Assembly: GCF_020889685.1 (NCBI RefSeq)
Contig: NZ_JACMYO010000072.1
Location: 1-36,782 of the forward strand
Reading direction: 5' to 3'
From: Bradyrhizobium oropedii
GTDB taxonomy: Bacteria; Pseudomonadota; Alphaproteobacteria; Rhizobiales; Xanthobacteraceae
DNA: 36,782 nucleotides
Position 1 is the first letter of the stretch. The number at the start of each line of letters is the position of its first letter. The notes beneath the pieces are model-generated. The model ran no database searches, was not told where the DNA came from, and saw only the letters and a list, made by a program, of their open reading frames with translations. Of this stretch, positions 22,786 to 31,457 are shown piece after piece. The translations under genes were made by a program, and so were the position numbers.

Positions 22786-24003
22786 ATGTTCGATCGCACC
22801 AATCTCACGCGCCGCCGCTTCATGAGCAATTTCGCCTTCGCGACCGGCGCGCTCGCCACCGGGGTGGGAAGCTGGGTGGTCAGGCCCGATTGGGCCAACG
22901 CCGCCGAGGGCCCGATCAAGGTGGGCATCGCGACCGACCTGACCGGCCCGATCGCCTATGCCGGCAACGCCGACGCCAACGTCGCCAAGATGGTGATCAA
23001 GGAGATCAACGCCGGCGGCGGCCTGCTCGGCCGGCCGCTCGAGCTCTATATCGAGGACACCGCCTCGAACGAATCGGTCGCGGTCGGCAACGTCCGCAAG
23101 CTGATCCAGCGCGACAAGGTCGACATGGTGCTGGGCGGCATCACCTCCTCGATGCGCAACGCGATCAAGGACCCGATCGTGGCGCGCGGCAAGACGCTCT
23201 ACATCTATCCGCAGCTCTACGAGGGCAAGGAGTGCACGCCCTATCTGTTCTGCACCGGGCCGACGCCGGCGCAGCAATGCGACGAGTTTATTCCCTGGCT
23301 GATCAAGAACGGCGGCAAGAAGTTCGCGCTGCCGAGCGCCAACTATGTCTGGCCGCACACGCTCAACGTCTACGCCCGCAAGGTGATCGAGGCCAATGGC
23401 GGCGAGGTCGTGTTCGAAGAGTATTACCCGCTCGATCAGGTCGACTTCTCGTCCACCGTCAACCGCATCATCTCCAACAAGGTCGACGTCGTCTTCAACA
23501 CCGTGATCCCGCCGGGCGTCGGCCCGTTCTTCAAGCAACTCTATGAAGCCGGCTTCCTCAAGAGCGGCGGTCGGCTCGCATGCGTCTACTATGACGAGAA
23601 CACGCTCAACATCAATCAGGCCAACGAGATCGAGGGGCTCGCGAGCTGCCTCGACTACTTCAAGGTGCTGACCAAGGAGGATCCGTTCAACGCCAAGATC
23701 CAGGCGGCCTATGAGAAGGATTTTCCCGGCAACTTCCTGTTCGCGGCCGGCAGCGCCGCCACCGGAACCTATCGCGGCCTCAAGCTGTGGGAAGCCGCGG
23801 TCAAGGAGGCCGGCAAGGTCGACCGCGACTCGGTCGCGGCCGCGCTCGACCACGCCAAGATCGCCGAAGGGCCCGGCGGGCCTGCCGAAATGGTTCCGGG
23901 CAAGCGCCACTGCAAGATGAAGATGTACACCGCTGTTGCCAAAGGCGGGAACTATGAGATCGTGGCGCGCAGTGCCGGTCTCGTCGATCCCAAGGAGTGC
24001 TGA
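22786..24003 (+). CDS. Tat-exported amide/urea-type substrate-binding protein
   Basis: 405 residues. The N-terminus MFDRTNLTRRRFMSNFAFAT carries a twin-arginine motif (TRRRFMS), then a hydrophobic stretch and a cut site near ANAAEG, so it is a Tat substrate. The mature part is a type I binding fold of the UrtA/AmiC group (IKVGIATDLTGPIAYAGNAD, AGGGLLGRPLELYIEDTASN, YIYPQLYEGKECTPYLFCTG, ANYVWPHTLNVYARKVIEAN). It is related to the two signal-less proteins upstream but more distant. It is placed between the two permease genes, four bases after the first, unlike the canonical urtABCDE order. It probably delivers the substrate to the importer. Confidence 0.88.
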   Translation: MFDRTNLTRRRFMSNFAFATGALATGVGSWVVRPDWANAAEGPIKVGIATDLTGPIAYAGNADANVAKMVIKEINAGGGLLGRPLELYIEDTASNESVAVGNVRKLIQRDKVDMVLGGITSSMRNAIKDPIVARGKTLYIYPQLYEGKECTPYLFCTGPTPAQQCDEFIPWLIKNGGKKFALPSANYVWPHTLNVYARKVIEANGGEVVFEEYYPLDQVDFSSTVNRIISNKVDVVFNTVIPPGVGPFFKQLYEAGFLKSGGRLACVYYDENTLNINQANEIEGLASCLDYFKVLTKEDPFNAKIQAAYEKDFPGNFLFAAGSAATGTYRGLKLWEAAVKEAGKVDRDSVAAALDHAKIAEGPGGPAEMVPGKRHCKMKMYTAVAKGGNYEIVARSAGLVDPKEC

Positions 24004-24010
24004 GCAGTCG

Positions 24011-25120
24011 ATGGGTGGAGCAAGAGAGGCCGTCGCACGCATCGGCGAGGGACCGGATGTCGTGACGGGTGAGGGTGCACCGGCCGCAAGCGCGCCGGCG
24101 GGACGGACGTCGGCAGGATGGAAGGTCCTGCCGATCGTGGAAGGGCTGGTGCTCTTGATCGCACTGGTCCTGCCATGGGTTCTGCAGGATTATCTCACGG
24201 TGTTCGCCACCCGTGTGGTGATCCTCGCGCTGTTTGCGCTGTCGTTCGACCTGGTGTGGGGCTATGCCGGCATCATGAGTTTCGGCCAGGCGCTGTTCTT
24301 CGGCGCCGCCGGCTACGGCGTGGCGCTGATGGCGCGCGATCTCAACGTCACCTCGATCCTGCTGATCCTGCCGGCCGGCACCTTGATCGGCCTCACCGCG
24401 GCGTTGTTGCTCGGCGGTTTTCTCCTGCTCGGGCGCTATCCCTCGAGCGTGATCTTCGTCTCGCTCGGCACCCTCACCGGTTCCTATGCCGCGGACCGGC
24501 TGGCGCGCGGCTGGTACTATCTCGGCGGCCAGAACGGCATCCCGTCGATCCCGCCGCTCACGCTCGGCAGTTACGAGTTCGAGGAAGGGCCGGTCTACTA
24601 CTACATGGTGCTCGGCATCCTCGTGGTCACCTATCTGCTCTGCCGCTTCCTGGTGCGTTCACAATTCGGCCTGGCGCTCGCGGGCCTGCGCGAGAACGAG
24701 CAGCGCATCGCCTTCTTCGGCTACAAGGCGCAGCACCTGAAGGCGATCGTGTTCGCGATCGGCGGCACCATCGCCGGCCTCGCCGGCAGCCTTTATGCCT
24801 TCCACGAAGGGTTCGTCTGGCCCAACATGCTGGGCGTCGTGTTTTCGACCCAGGTCGTGCTCTACGTCTTGTTCGGCGGCTCCGGCACGCTGATCGGCGC
24901 AGTGATCGGCACCGTCATCATCGAGGGCGTCAGCTTCTGGCTGTCGGACAATTACCGCGATGTCTGGCCGATCATCCTCGGCGTGCTGCTGCTGCTCGTC
25001 ATCATGTTCCGCCCGCTCGGGCTGATCTCCTTCGTGCTCGGCGAGCGCGAGCGGGTCGGTAGCTTCGGCAAGGAGCCAGGCAAGGCACCAAAAAAGGAGG
25101 CCGGCAATGCCGCTCCTTGA
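24011..25120 (+). CDS. ABC transporter permease, LivM/UrtC type
   Basis: 369 residues, inner membrane. An N-terminal soluble Ala/Gly-rich stretch of about 35 residues comes before the helices. The LivM core is clear: FALSFDLVWGYAGIMSFGQA LFFGAAGYG, the cytoplasmic loop FGLALAGLRENEQRIAFFGY, and FGGSGTLIGAVIGTVIIEGV. It ends with a charged Lys/Glu tail. The start is ATG 24011, seven bases after the binding-protein stop. Its last 14 bases overlap the first ATPase gene, so translation is coupled. It pairs with the upstream LivH/UrtB-type permease. Confidence 0.88.
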   Translation: MGGAREAVARIGEGPDVVTGEGAPAASAPAGRTSAGWKVLPIVEGLVLLIALVLPWVLQDYLTVFATRVVILALFALSFDLVWGYAGIMSFGQALFFGAAGYGVALMARDLNVTSILLILPAGTLIGLTAALLLGGFLLLGRYPSSVIFVSLGTLTGSYAADRLARGWYYLGGQNGIPSIPPLTLGSYEFEEGPVYYYMVLGILVVTYLLCRFLVRSQFGLALAGLRENEQRIAFFGYKAQHLKAIVFAIGGTIAGLAGSLYAFHEGFVWPNMLGVVFSTQVVLYVLFGGSGTLIGAVIGTVIIEGVSFWLSDNYRDVWPIILGVLLLLVIMFRPLGLISFVLGERERVGSFGKEPGKAPKKEAGNAAP

Positions 25121-25841
25121 GGCCTCAGGGATCAGCAAGGTGTTCGGCAAGCTCACCGCGCTTGACGGTGCGGCGCTGACCGTCGGCGAGAACGAGTTTC
25201 ACGGCCTGATCGGCCCGAACGGATCGGGCAAGAGCACGCTGATGAAATGCGTCGCCGGCGCCGAGGTGCCGACCACGGGCAAGGTCTCCTTCATCAACAC
25301 CGACATCACGGCGTTCTCGCCGACCGAGCGCGCCCGCGCCGGCATGAGCCTGAAATTCCAGATCACCTCGGTGCTGCCGACGCTGACGCTGTACGACAAC
25401 ATCCTGCTGGCATTGCAGGCGCAGTCCTCGCTGTTCGATCTGGTGCTCTCGCGCACCCGCAACAGGCTGCACGATCAGGTGATGACGATGCTGACCCAGT
25501 TCCGTCTCGCCGATCGCGCGTATGACGCCGCAGCGGCGCTGTCGCACGGCCAGCAGCAATGGCTCGAGATCGCGATGGCGCTTGCCGGCAAGCCGCGGCT
25601 ATTGCTGCTGGACGAGCCGACCGGCGGCATGAGCCTCGAGGAGCGCCGCGTCACCGGCGAGCTGTTGCAGCCGATCAAGCAGCATTGCTCGCTCGTCATC
25701 GTCGAGCACGATCTCGATTTCATCCGCGACATCTGCGACCGCCTCACCGTGCTCGACCAAGGCAAGGTGCTGGCCTCGGGTACGGTTGCGGAAATCCAGG
25801 CCAACAAGAACGTCCAGGAGATTTATCTTCGCCGTGCCTGA
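25107..25841 (+). CDS. ABC transporter ATPase, LivG/UrtD type
   Basis: 244 residues, cytosolic face of the membrane. Walker A GPNGSGKST, the signature LSHGQQQWLEIAMAL (the SHGQQQ form is typical of UrtD, in place of SGGQ), Walker B LLLLDEPTGGMS and the switch His in VIVEHDLDFI are intact. A strong AAGGAGG ribosome site lies before its ATG, inside the end of the permease gene. It works as a heterodimer with the next ATPase to power uptake. Confidence 0.92.
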   Translation: MPLLEASGISKVFGKLTALDGAALTVGENEFHGLIGPNGSGKSTLMKCVAGAEVPTTGKVSFINTDITAFSPTERARAGMSLKFQITSVLPTLTLYDNILLALQAQSSLFDLVLSRTRNRLHDQVMTMLTQFRLADRAYDAAAALSHGQQQWLEIAMALAGKPRLLLLDEPTGGMSLEERRVTGELLQPIKQHCSLVIVEHDLDFIRDICDRLTVLDQGKVLASGTVAEIQANKNVQEIYLRRA

Positions 25842-26535
25842 GCAAACCTTCCTCGATATAAGGCATCTCGATGCCGGTTATGGCCGCAGCCAGGTCCTGT
25901 TCGATGTCAACATCGGCATTCCCTGGCGCGGCGGCGTTGCCGTGCTCGGCCGCAACGGCGCCGGCAAGACCACGCTGATGAAAACCATCGTCGGCGAGCT
26001 CGCAAGCTCGCAAGGCGAATTGTTCTTCGACGGTCGCGACATCACCCGCCGCCGCACCGAGGAACGGGTACGATCCGGCATCGGTTACGTGCCGCAGGAG
26101 CATTCGGTGTTCGCCCGCCTGTCGGTGCGCGACAACCTCGCGGTCGGCTCGCTGTCCAATTCGGATGCCGGCGCGGTCGATCGCGTGCTGGAGATATTCC
26201 CGAAACTCGGCCAGCGCCTCGACCAGCCGGCCGGCACGCTGTCCGGCGGCGAGCGCAAGATGCTGGCGATCGGCCGCGCCATGCTCGGCAATCCGAAGCT
26301 GCTGCTGCTGGATGAGCCGACCGAAGGGGTCTGGATCGGCGTGATCGAGGAGATCACCGAGCGGCTGATCGAGCTTGCCAAGAGCATCGCGGTCGTGATT
26401 GTCGAGCAGCATCTCGACCTCGCGCTGCGCGTCGCCGAATACGCCTATGTGCTGGACCGCGGCCGCGTCGCGCTGCAGGGCGAGGCGGGTAAGGTGCGGA
26501 GCGATCCGGAACTGCTGCGCTATCTGGCGCCCTAG
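25834..26535 (+). CDS. ABC transporter ATPase, LivF/UrtE type
   Basis: 233 residues from GTG 25834, which overlaps the previous stop by 8 bases; an earlier ATG at 25786 would add 16 unrelated residues. Walker A GRNGAGKTT, signature LSGGERKMLAIGRAML, Walker B LLLLDEPTEGVW and the switch His in VIVEQHLDLALR are present. EPTEGVWIGVIEEI, followed by a short D-loop, is the UrtE/LivF pattern. It is the second ATPase of the importer, closing the set of two permeases, two ATPases and one binding protein. Confidence 0.92.
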   Translation: MPEQTFLDIRHLDAGYGRSQVLFDVNIGIPWRGGVAVLGRNGAGKTTLMKTIVGELASSQGELFFDGRDITRRRTEERVRSGIGYVPQEHSVFARLSVRDNLAVGSLSNSDAGAVDRVLEIFPKLGQRLDQPAGTLSGGERKMLAIGRAMLGNPKLLLLDEPTEGVWIGVIEEITERLIELAKSIAVVIVEQHLDLALRVAEYAYVLDRGRVALQGEAGKVRSDPELLRYLAP

Positions 26536-26599
26536 AATCCTGGGTTCCGTTGGGAACGAAGAGCCCTCGCTGCCGTTGGGCCGCGGGAGGAATTCATAG

Positions 26600-26830
26600 A
26601 TGCGCTATTTTTCGATTGCAGCCCTTTTTACCGTTGTCGTGATGAGCAGCGGTGCCGCGCTGGCCCAGCATGCCGGCACCAAGTCGGAACAATCCGCGTG
26701 CTCGCGCGATGCGCAGCGCTTCTGCCGCAAGGACCTCGGCAATGACGGCGCCGTGCAGAACTGTCTTCAGACGAATCGTGCCAGTCTGAGCCGAAGCTGC
26801 AAGAAGGTTTTCGAAAGCCACGGAATGTAG
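26600..26830 (+). CDS. Small secreted cysteine-rich protein (GLG1-type Cys-rich repeat)
   Basis: 76 residues. A signal peptide (MRYFSIAALFTVVVMSSGAALA) is followed by about 54 residues with four cysteines (SACSRDAQRFC, NCLQ, SCKKVF). This fits the Cys-rich repeat family found in Golgi protein GLG1 and in many rhizobial small periplasmic proteins. Two disulfides are likely. GGGAGG lies about ten bases before the ATG. It follows the ABC genes by 64 bases and may be read with them or alone. Its function is unknown. Confidence 0.8.
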   Translation: MRYFSIAALFTVVVMSSGAALAQHAGTKSEQSACSRDAQRFCRKDLGNDGAVQNCLQTNRASLSRSCKKVFESHGM

Positions 26831-26867
26831 CCGTCGCTTGCCGGTCGCGGCAGCAGCTCCCTGTCGT

Positions 26868-27263
26868 CTAGCGCGGCGACGTTCCGTCAATGCGTCCGAC
26901 GAGGTGTGCCCGTGAAGGCGAAGGGTCGAATCGTTCGGCGAAATACTGCGTTTCGTGGGCGACCAGCCCGTCGCGGAATTCCATGATGCTCACCACGTAG
27001 GACGGCCTGTCGTCATAGGTGAGGATGTATTCGGTGATCCAGAGATCGCCGCCGCCGATCATGCGCTGGATCGTGAAGCGCTTCTTGTTCGGCTGCACCG
27101 TGCGGCTGTCCTGAATGTTGCGCCGACCGCGGATCCGTTCGCCCGACTGCGGATAATCGAGCACGGCATCCTCGGCGTAGATCTCATGCTCGCGCTCGAA
27201 ATCGCTCGCGTCCGACGCTTCCCAATGGCGCTGCAGCGCCATCCGCACGGTGTGATCGTCCAT
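26868..27263 (-). CDS. SnoaL-like / NTF2-fold protein
   Basis: 131 residues from ATG 27263 with GGGAG upstream. It shows the SnoaL/NTF2-like pattern: LQRHWEASDASDFEREHEIY, AEDAVLDYPQSGERIRGRRN and then a strand-rich half with YDDRPSYVVSIMEFRDGLVA HETQYFAERF. Such cone-shaped folds act as small isomerases, hydrolases or binding proteins; no specific role can be given. It is convergent with the Cys-rich gene and has its own upstream region, which carries repeats. Confidence 0.82.
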   Translation of the reverse strand: MDDHTVRMALQRHWEASDASDFEREHEIYAEDAVLDYPQSGERIRGRRNIQDSRTVQPNKKRFTIQRMIGGGDLWITEYILTYDDRPSYVVSIMEFRDGLVAHETQYFAERFDPSPSRAHLVGRIDGTSPR

Positions 27264-27387
27264 GGCAATCTCCCGGTTTTCCCTGCGTCCTCTGTTTGAG
27301 GCGGGGGCGAGACTAGGAGCAAAGTTCGGACGATTCATGTCGCGAGAATGCGGACGTATGATCGACGGGCCGCGCAACACACTCGGT

Positions 27388-27529
27388 GTCGTCCCTGCCT
27401 ATTGCGCAATTGCGCACGGGAGCAGGGACCCATAACCACAAGCGTGAATTATGCGCCTCGCTGGAATGACGAGTCCCGCTCCCAATCTCCGCCGCGGAGG
27501 ATGTCGTCCCTGCTTGCGCAGGGACCACA
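27388..27529 (+). repeat. Palindromic intergenic repeats, family A (copies 3 and 4)
   Basis: Copy 3 (27388-27439) is GTCGTCCCTGCCTATTGCGC, then an inner AATTGCGCACGGGA and GCAGGGACCCATAACCAC. Copy 4 (27503-27529) is GTCGTCCCTGCTTGCGCAGG followed by GACCACA. Both face the same way. The rest of the gap 27264-27590 shows no gene, only repeat-like DNA (GGAATGACGAGTCCCG). Confidence 0.7.
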
Positions 27530-27590
27530 CCGTGTGCTGTTTGAGATGCCTATCGGAAACGACCAGCGCCGCGGCGCGGACGCGCCGCGC

Positions 27591-29132
27591 TTACTTCACT
27601 GCCGAGAAGCGGGTATCGAACGAGTTGGTCTGCACGACAGGCGCGGAGCCGGCGAGTTGGGTCGACGCCGACGATGTCGCGGCCGGTGCGGCGGCAGCTG
27701 CGGTGTTGGTCACCGCCGGCTTCGGCGCGGGCCTCGCGGCCTGCTTCGGCTCCGCCTTCGGTGCGACGCGAACCACCGATTGCGGCTTGGCTTCGGCGAC
27801 CTTCGGCTTGGCCGGTGCGGCAGCGGCCGGAGCCTGAGTTGGCGTGGCCGTCTTGCTGGCGTCGGCGGTGCCGCCGATGCCGACCTTGCGCGCGAAGCTG
27901 GAGAAGAAGCCTTCGGATTTGTCGGACGCGTTCGCCGAAGCAACCCGGGTGCTGGCCGGCGGGGTCGACGACGTCGTCGCCACGACAGGTTCTTCCTGCT
28001 GGACCGCGAGATTGGGCCGCGGCGGATTGACCGTTCCGGGGATCGTGCCGGGGGCACGCGCGAGCGACATCGATGCCAGCGCCTGGCTGTCGCCGCCTTC
28101 GGACAGACCGGTGTTTCCTTCCGGAATCTTGGAGGCGAAGATCGCGTTCATGCCGCCGTCGATGCCGGAGTTGAGGCGCGCAACGGGCGTGCCCTTGGCG
28201 GCCAATTTGGCCATCTCGGCGTCGTCGCGCTGCTCCTTCTCGCGAACGGCGCTCGCGATCTCCTCGGGGATTACATAGGCCGGGCACTTCGCCGATGCAT
28301 TGAACACCGGATCGCGCACGGCGTCCGCCGGCTTCGCCGCATCGAAGACGTACTTCTTCTCGCAGAAGTCGACCTTGGGCTCCTGCTTCGTCACCTCGAA
28401 ATGATCGTTGCCTTGCTTGATCATTTTCCAGAAAGGCATGTTCGGATTGTTGCGGTGCTTGGCCAAGTTCACCGCCGTCATCCGGAACGGATAGGCCTGA
28501 AACTGGAACGCCTTCTGGCCGCCGAAGAAGGACTCGCGGCCGAGCGAGTAGATTTCCGCGATCTGCTCGTCGGTCATCGCGTAACAGCCGCGCGACGAGC
28601 AGTCGCCATGCACCATCAGCTCCGAACCGGTGCGGCCGAGCGACTTGTCGAAGGCGTTGGGATAGCCGGTGTTGAATGAGAGATAGTAGGCCGACTGCGG
28701 ATTCATCTGGCTCGGGTTGATCGAGTAGAATCCTTCGGGCGCCTGACGGTCGCCTTCGCGGACCTTCGGGCCGAGATCGCCCGACCAGCGGCAGATCGGA
28801 TAGGTCTTGAGCAGTGCGAACTGGCCGGAGCGGGTCTGCTTCCAGACCTCGAGCTCGGCTTCCTGCTTGAACAGCCGCACCAGGATCGGCGACTGCATGT
28901 CCATGTCCTTCTCGACCATGGCAGCGACGAGCTTTGGCGGGACCGGCTGGTTGGCCTTGGCGTTCTGCGCGAGCGAGATCTGGTCGCTGTCACAGCCGGC
29001 GAGCATGACGCCCGCGGCGAGGACCGCCGAGGTCAGAAGCGCGCGTACGAGCGTGCGATGAGTCAAGTCCGAGCTCCACACCCACCGGGCGATTTTCGCG
29101 ACCCCAACACGGCGAATATGCCCTGAAGCCAT
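27591..29132 (-). CDS. Lipoprotein L,D-transpeptidase, YafK family
   Basis: 513 residues. The lipobox LAGC (Cys47) marks a membrane-anchored lipoprotein. The catalytic domain spans about residues 65-260, with the YkuD/YafK site HGDCSSRGCYAM (His175, Cys183), preceded by GPKVREGDRQAPEGFYSI. It would make or edit 3-3 crosslinks or attach proteins to peptidoglycan in the periplasm. Residues about 350-513 are a low-complexity Ala/Pro/Lys/Ser tail, likely spanning the wall. The first 22 residues before the hydrophobic stretch are unusual. A TTG at 29066 (LTHRTLVRALLTSAVLAAGV), with GGAG before it, would give a normal signal, and a TAATAT lies just before ATG 29132. Start uncertain. Confidence 0.85.
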   Translation of the reverse strand: MASGHIRRVGVAKIARWVWSSDLTHRTLVRALLTSAVLAAGVMLAGCDSDQISLAQNAKANQPVPPKLVAAMVEKDMDMQSPILVRLFKQEAELEVWKQTRSGQFALLKTYPICRWSGDLGPKVREGDRQAPEGFYSINPSQMNPQSAYYLSFNTGYPNAFDKSLGRTGSELMVHGDCSSRGCYAMTDEQIAEIYSLGRESFFGGQKAFQFQAYPFRMTAVNLAKHRNNPNMPFWKMIKQGNDHFEVTKQEPKVDFCEKKYVFDAAKPADAVRDPVFNASAKCPAYVIPEEIASAVREKEQRDDAEMAKLAAKGTPVARLNSGIDGGMNAIFASKIPEGNTGLSEGGDSQALASMSLARAPGTIPGTVNPPRPNLAVQQEEPVVATTSSTPPASTRVASANASDKSEGFFSSFARKVGIGGTADASKTATPTQAPAAAAPAKPKVAEAKPQSVVRVAPKAEPKQAARPAPKPAVTNTAAAAAPAATSSASTQLAGSAPVVQTNSFDTRFSAVK

Positions 29133-29272
29133 TGTGTAAAATATTAGCCTTCGACCACCCCTGCTCGCAACCTGAACCGGGGCTGACAGCCTTCACGGTA
29201 GCAGGCATGGTTCAAGGAACGTTAAAGACCCGGCTCGGGGCTCAATTACGGCAAAATCGGTCGATTTCGGCG

Positions 29273-29304
29273 AAAAATCCAGCCGCTTGGGCGCCTCAGC
29301 CCAG
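29273..29304 (-). terminator. Possible terminator at the end of accA
   Basis: On the minus strand GCTGGGC, TGAGGC, GCCCAAGC pair with one bulge over the accA stop codon. Then GGCTGGA and five T (29273-29277) follow. The stem overlaps the coding end and is not perfect, so this is tentative. Confidence 0.35.
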
Positions 29305-30258
29305 CTTGCGGCCGATATCCAGGAACTTCTGGCGCCGCTGTTTGCGAATCGCGTCCGGATCAAGATTTCGTAGGTCGTTGAGCGCCTGGGCGATGGCGTC
29401 GCCCGTGGTCGTGATCATCGCGGCGGGGTCGCGATGAGCGCCGCCGGAGGGCTCCTTCAGGATCTGGTCGATCACGCCGAAGCGCAGCATGTCCTGGGCG
29501 GTGATCTTCATGCTGTTGGCGGCTTCCTGCGCCTTGGTGCCGTCGCGCCACAGGATCGAGGACGCCGCCTCCGGCGAGATCACGCTGTAGATCGCGTGCT
29601 CCATCATCAGCACGCGGTTCGCCGTGGTGATGGCGATGGCGCCGCCCGACATGCCTTCGCCGGTGACGATCGCGACATTGGGCACGCCGAGCGACAGGCA
29701 GGCGTCCGTTGAGCGCGCGATCGCCTCGGCCTGGCCGCGTTCCTCGGCGCCGATGCCGGGATAGGCGCCGGCGGAATCGACGATCGACAGCACGGGGATG
29801 CCGAAGCGGTCGGCCATCTCCATCAGGCGCACCGCCTTGCGGTAGCCTTCGGGCCGCGCCATACCGAAATTATGCTTGATGCGGCTCTCGGTGGTGGCGC
29901 CCTTCTCCTGGCCGACCACGCAGATGCTCTCGCCGCGGAAACGGCCGAAGCCGCCGACCAGTGCCTCGTCGTCGGCGAATTTGCGGTCGCCGGCCATCGG
30001 CGTGAACTCGGTGATCAGGCCGTTGACGAAATCGGTGAAGTGCGGCCGCTGCGGATGCCGCGCCACCAGCGTCTTCTGCCAGGGCGTCAGATTGGCATAG
30101 AGGTCGGTGAGCGCCTGCGCCGCCTTGTCCTCGATCCGAGCGACCTCGTCGCCGATGTCGCTGCCGCTTGCGGCAAGCGTGCGCAACTCGTCGATCTTGG
30201 ATTCAAGCTCGGCGACGGGTTTTTCGAAGTCGAGATAGCTGCGCATCGGGTCGGGCAT
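29296..30258 (-). CDS. accA: Acetyl-CoA carboxylase carboxyltransferase subunit alpha
   Basis: 320 residues from ATG 30258 (MPDPMRSYLDFEKPVAELES). AccA with AccD transfers the carboxyl group from carboxybiotin to acetyl-CoA, the committed step of fatty acid synthesis, in the cytosol. The crotonase-type core is clear: HPQRPHFTDFVNGLITEF, RIKHNFGMARPEGYRKAVRL, SIVDSAGAYPGIGAEERGQA and GEGMSGGAIAI. Length is normal. A second ATG at 30246 is also possible. The in-frame sequence upstream to 30363 is not AccA-like. It lies downstream of xerD on the same strand, about 200 bases away, probably with its own promoter. Confidence 0.96.
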   Translation of the reverse strand: MPDPMRSYLDFEKPVAELESKIDELRTLAASGSDIGDEVARIEDKAAQALTDLYANLTPWQKTLVARHPQRPHFTDFVNGLITEFTPMAGDRKFADDEALVGGFGRFRGESICVVGQEKGATTESRIKHNFGMARPEGYRKAVRLMEMADRFGIPVLSIVDSAGAYPGIGAEERGQAEAIARSTDACLSLGVPNVAIVTGEGMSGGAIAITTANRVLMMEHAIYSVISPEAASSILWRDGTKAQEAANSMKITAQDMLRFGVIDQILKEPSGGAHRDPAAMITTTGDAIAQALNDLRNLDPDAIRKQRRQKFLDIGRKLG

Positions 30259-30460
30259 CAACTCAATATAGGGAGGAACGGTGCGAGGGGCGAAGCGGTT
30301 TTGGCGTAGAGAAGAGAAGTTTTGTAACTTCAATTGGTTAACGCGCATTCTGGCGGAATGCACGCTTCGGGATCGCAGGCAGGTGACGCTCTTTCCGCGG
30401 AGACGAAGCGGAAGTCAAGGCGGATCAGGTGACGGTATCGATGTCCAGCAGGCGCCGGAC

Positions 30461-31441
30461 TTACTTCTCCGCCAGCGGATGCAGGTCGCGGACCAGGCTT
30501 TTCAGCCGCTCCTCGACCACATGGGTGTAGATCTGGGTGGTCGAGATATCAGTGTGGCCGAGCAGGGTCTGCACGATGCGCAGGTCCGCGCCATTGTGCA
30601 GCAGATGGCTGGCGAAGGCGTGGCGCAGCACGTGCGGGGAGACCAGCCGTGGCGCCAGGCCGGAGGCGCTCGCGAGCTCCTTCAGGTCGCGCGCGAAATG
30701 CTGCCGGGTCAGATGGCCGCTCTCGCCGGAGGAGGGAAACAGCCATTTCGACGCTGCTGCCTTCTTCGCCTTCGGCTGCATGATTTCCATCGCCGCGAGA
30801 TAGTCCGCCATCGCCTGGCGCGAGGCCTCGTTCAGCGGCACCAGCCGCTCTTTGTTGCCCTTGCCGCGCACCACGATCATCCGCGCATCGCGCCGCGCCG
30901 CGGTGACCGGCAGCGACACCAACTCGGAGACGCGCAGGCCGGTGGCGTAGAGCACCTCGAGCAGGCAATACAGCCGCAGCGCGCGCAACCGCTGCGCCGG
31001 CGAGACGTCGGTCTGGGTCAGCTCCTTGGCGCGGGTCAGCATGCGGTCGACATCCTGGATCGACAGCACCTTGGGCAGGCCGCGGCCGCGCTTCGGGCCG
31101 GACAGGATTGCGGCCGGATCGTCGCCGCGGACCCGCTCGTTGAGCAGGAAACGGTAGAGATGCCGCATCGCCGACAGCCGCCGCGCTACGCTTGTCGACT
31201 TGAAGCCCCGGCTATCGAGGTCGGCGAGGTAGCCGCGCAGTGCCTCGGTGTCGACGCTGGTGAAATCGGCGCCGGCATGGGCGAGGTAGTCGGAGAAATC
31301 CGTCAGGTCGCGCCGGTAGGCGTCGAGCGTGTTGCGGCCTGCGCCCTGTTCCGCGGCGAGCATGTCGAGGAACAACGCGGTCAGCTTGGCGTCGGAGGAC
31401 TTGATGGGAGGCTTGGCGGGAATCTTGGCTGCAGCGGGCAT
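30461..31441 (-). CDS. xerD: Site-specific tyrosine recombinase XerD
   Basis: 326 residues. An N-terminal SAM-like core-binding domain (LFLDMLAAEQGAGRNTLDAY RRDL) comes before the catalytic domain. That domain has the R in ATGLRVSEL, the Lys in VRGKGNKERLVPL, HVLRHAFASHLL, LGHTDISTTQ and the nucleophile Tyr in IYTHV. XerD with XerC resolves chromosome dimers at dif during division. The length and place beside aroK are those of the housekeeping copy, not a phage integrase. The start is ATG 31441, and a small membrane-protein gene follows 16 bases upstream. Confidence 0.95.
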   Translation of the reverse strand: MPAAAKIPAKPPIKSSDAKLTALFLDMLAAEQGAGRNTLDAYRRDLTDFSDYLAHAGADFTSVDTEALRGYLADLDSRGFKSTSVARRLSAMRHLYRFLLNERVRGDDPAAILSGPKRGRGLPKVLSIQDVDRMLTRAKELTQTDVSPAQRLRALRLYCLLEVLYATGLRVSELVSLPVTAARRDARMIVVRGKGNKERLVPLNEASRQAMADYLAAMEIMQPKAKKAAASKWLFPSSGESGHLTRQHFARDLKELASASGLAPRLVSPHVLRHAFASHLLHNGADLRIVQTLLGHTDISTTQIYTHVVEERLKSLVRDLHPLAEK

Positions 31442-31457
31442 GCCAGAATCATAGCGC

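Noticed and set aside
20427..22928. Very long minus-strand reading frame (833 codons) opposite the amidase and permease
   Set aside because: Its product is rich in Arg/Asp/His/Gln with no domain, as expected for the antisense of GC-rich codons; the plus strand has clear families there.
30461..31441. Phage or island integrase
   Set aside because: Length, motifs and position by aroK are those of housekeeping XerD; no att repeats or phage genes nearby.
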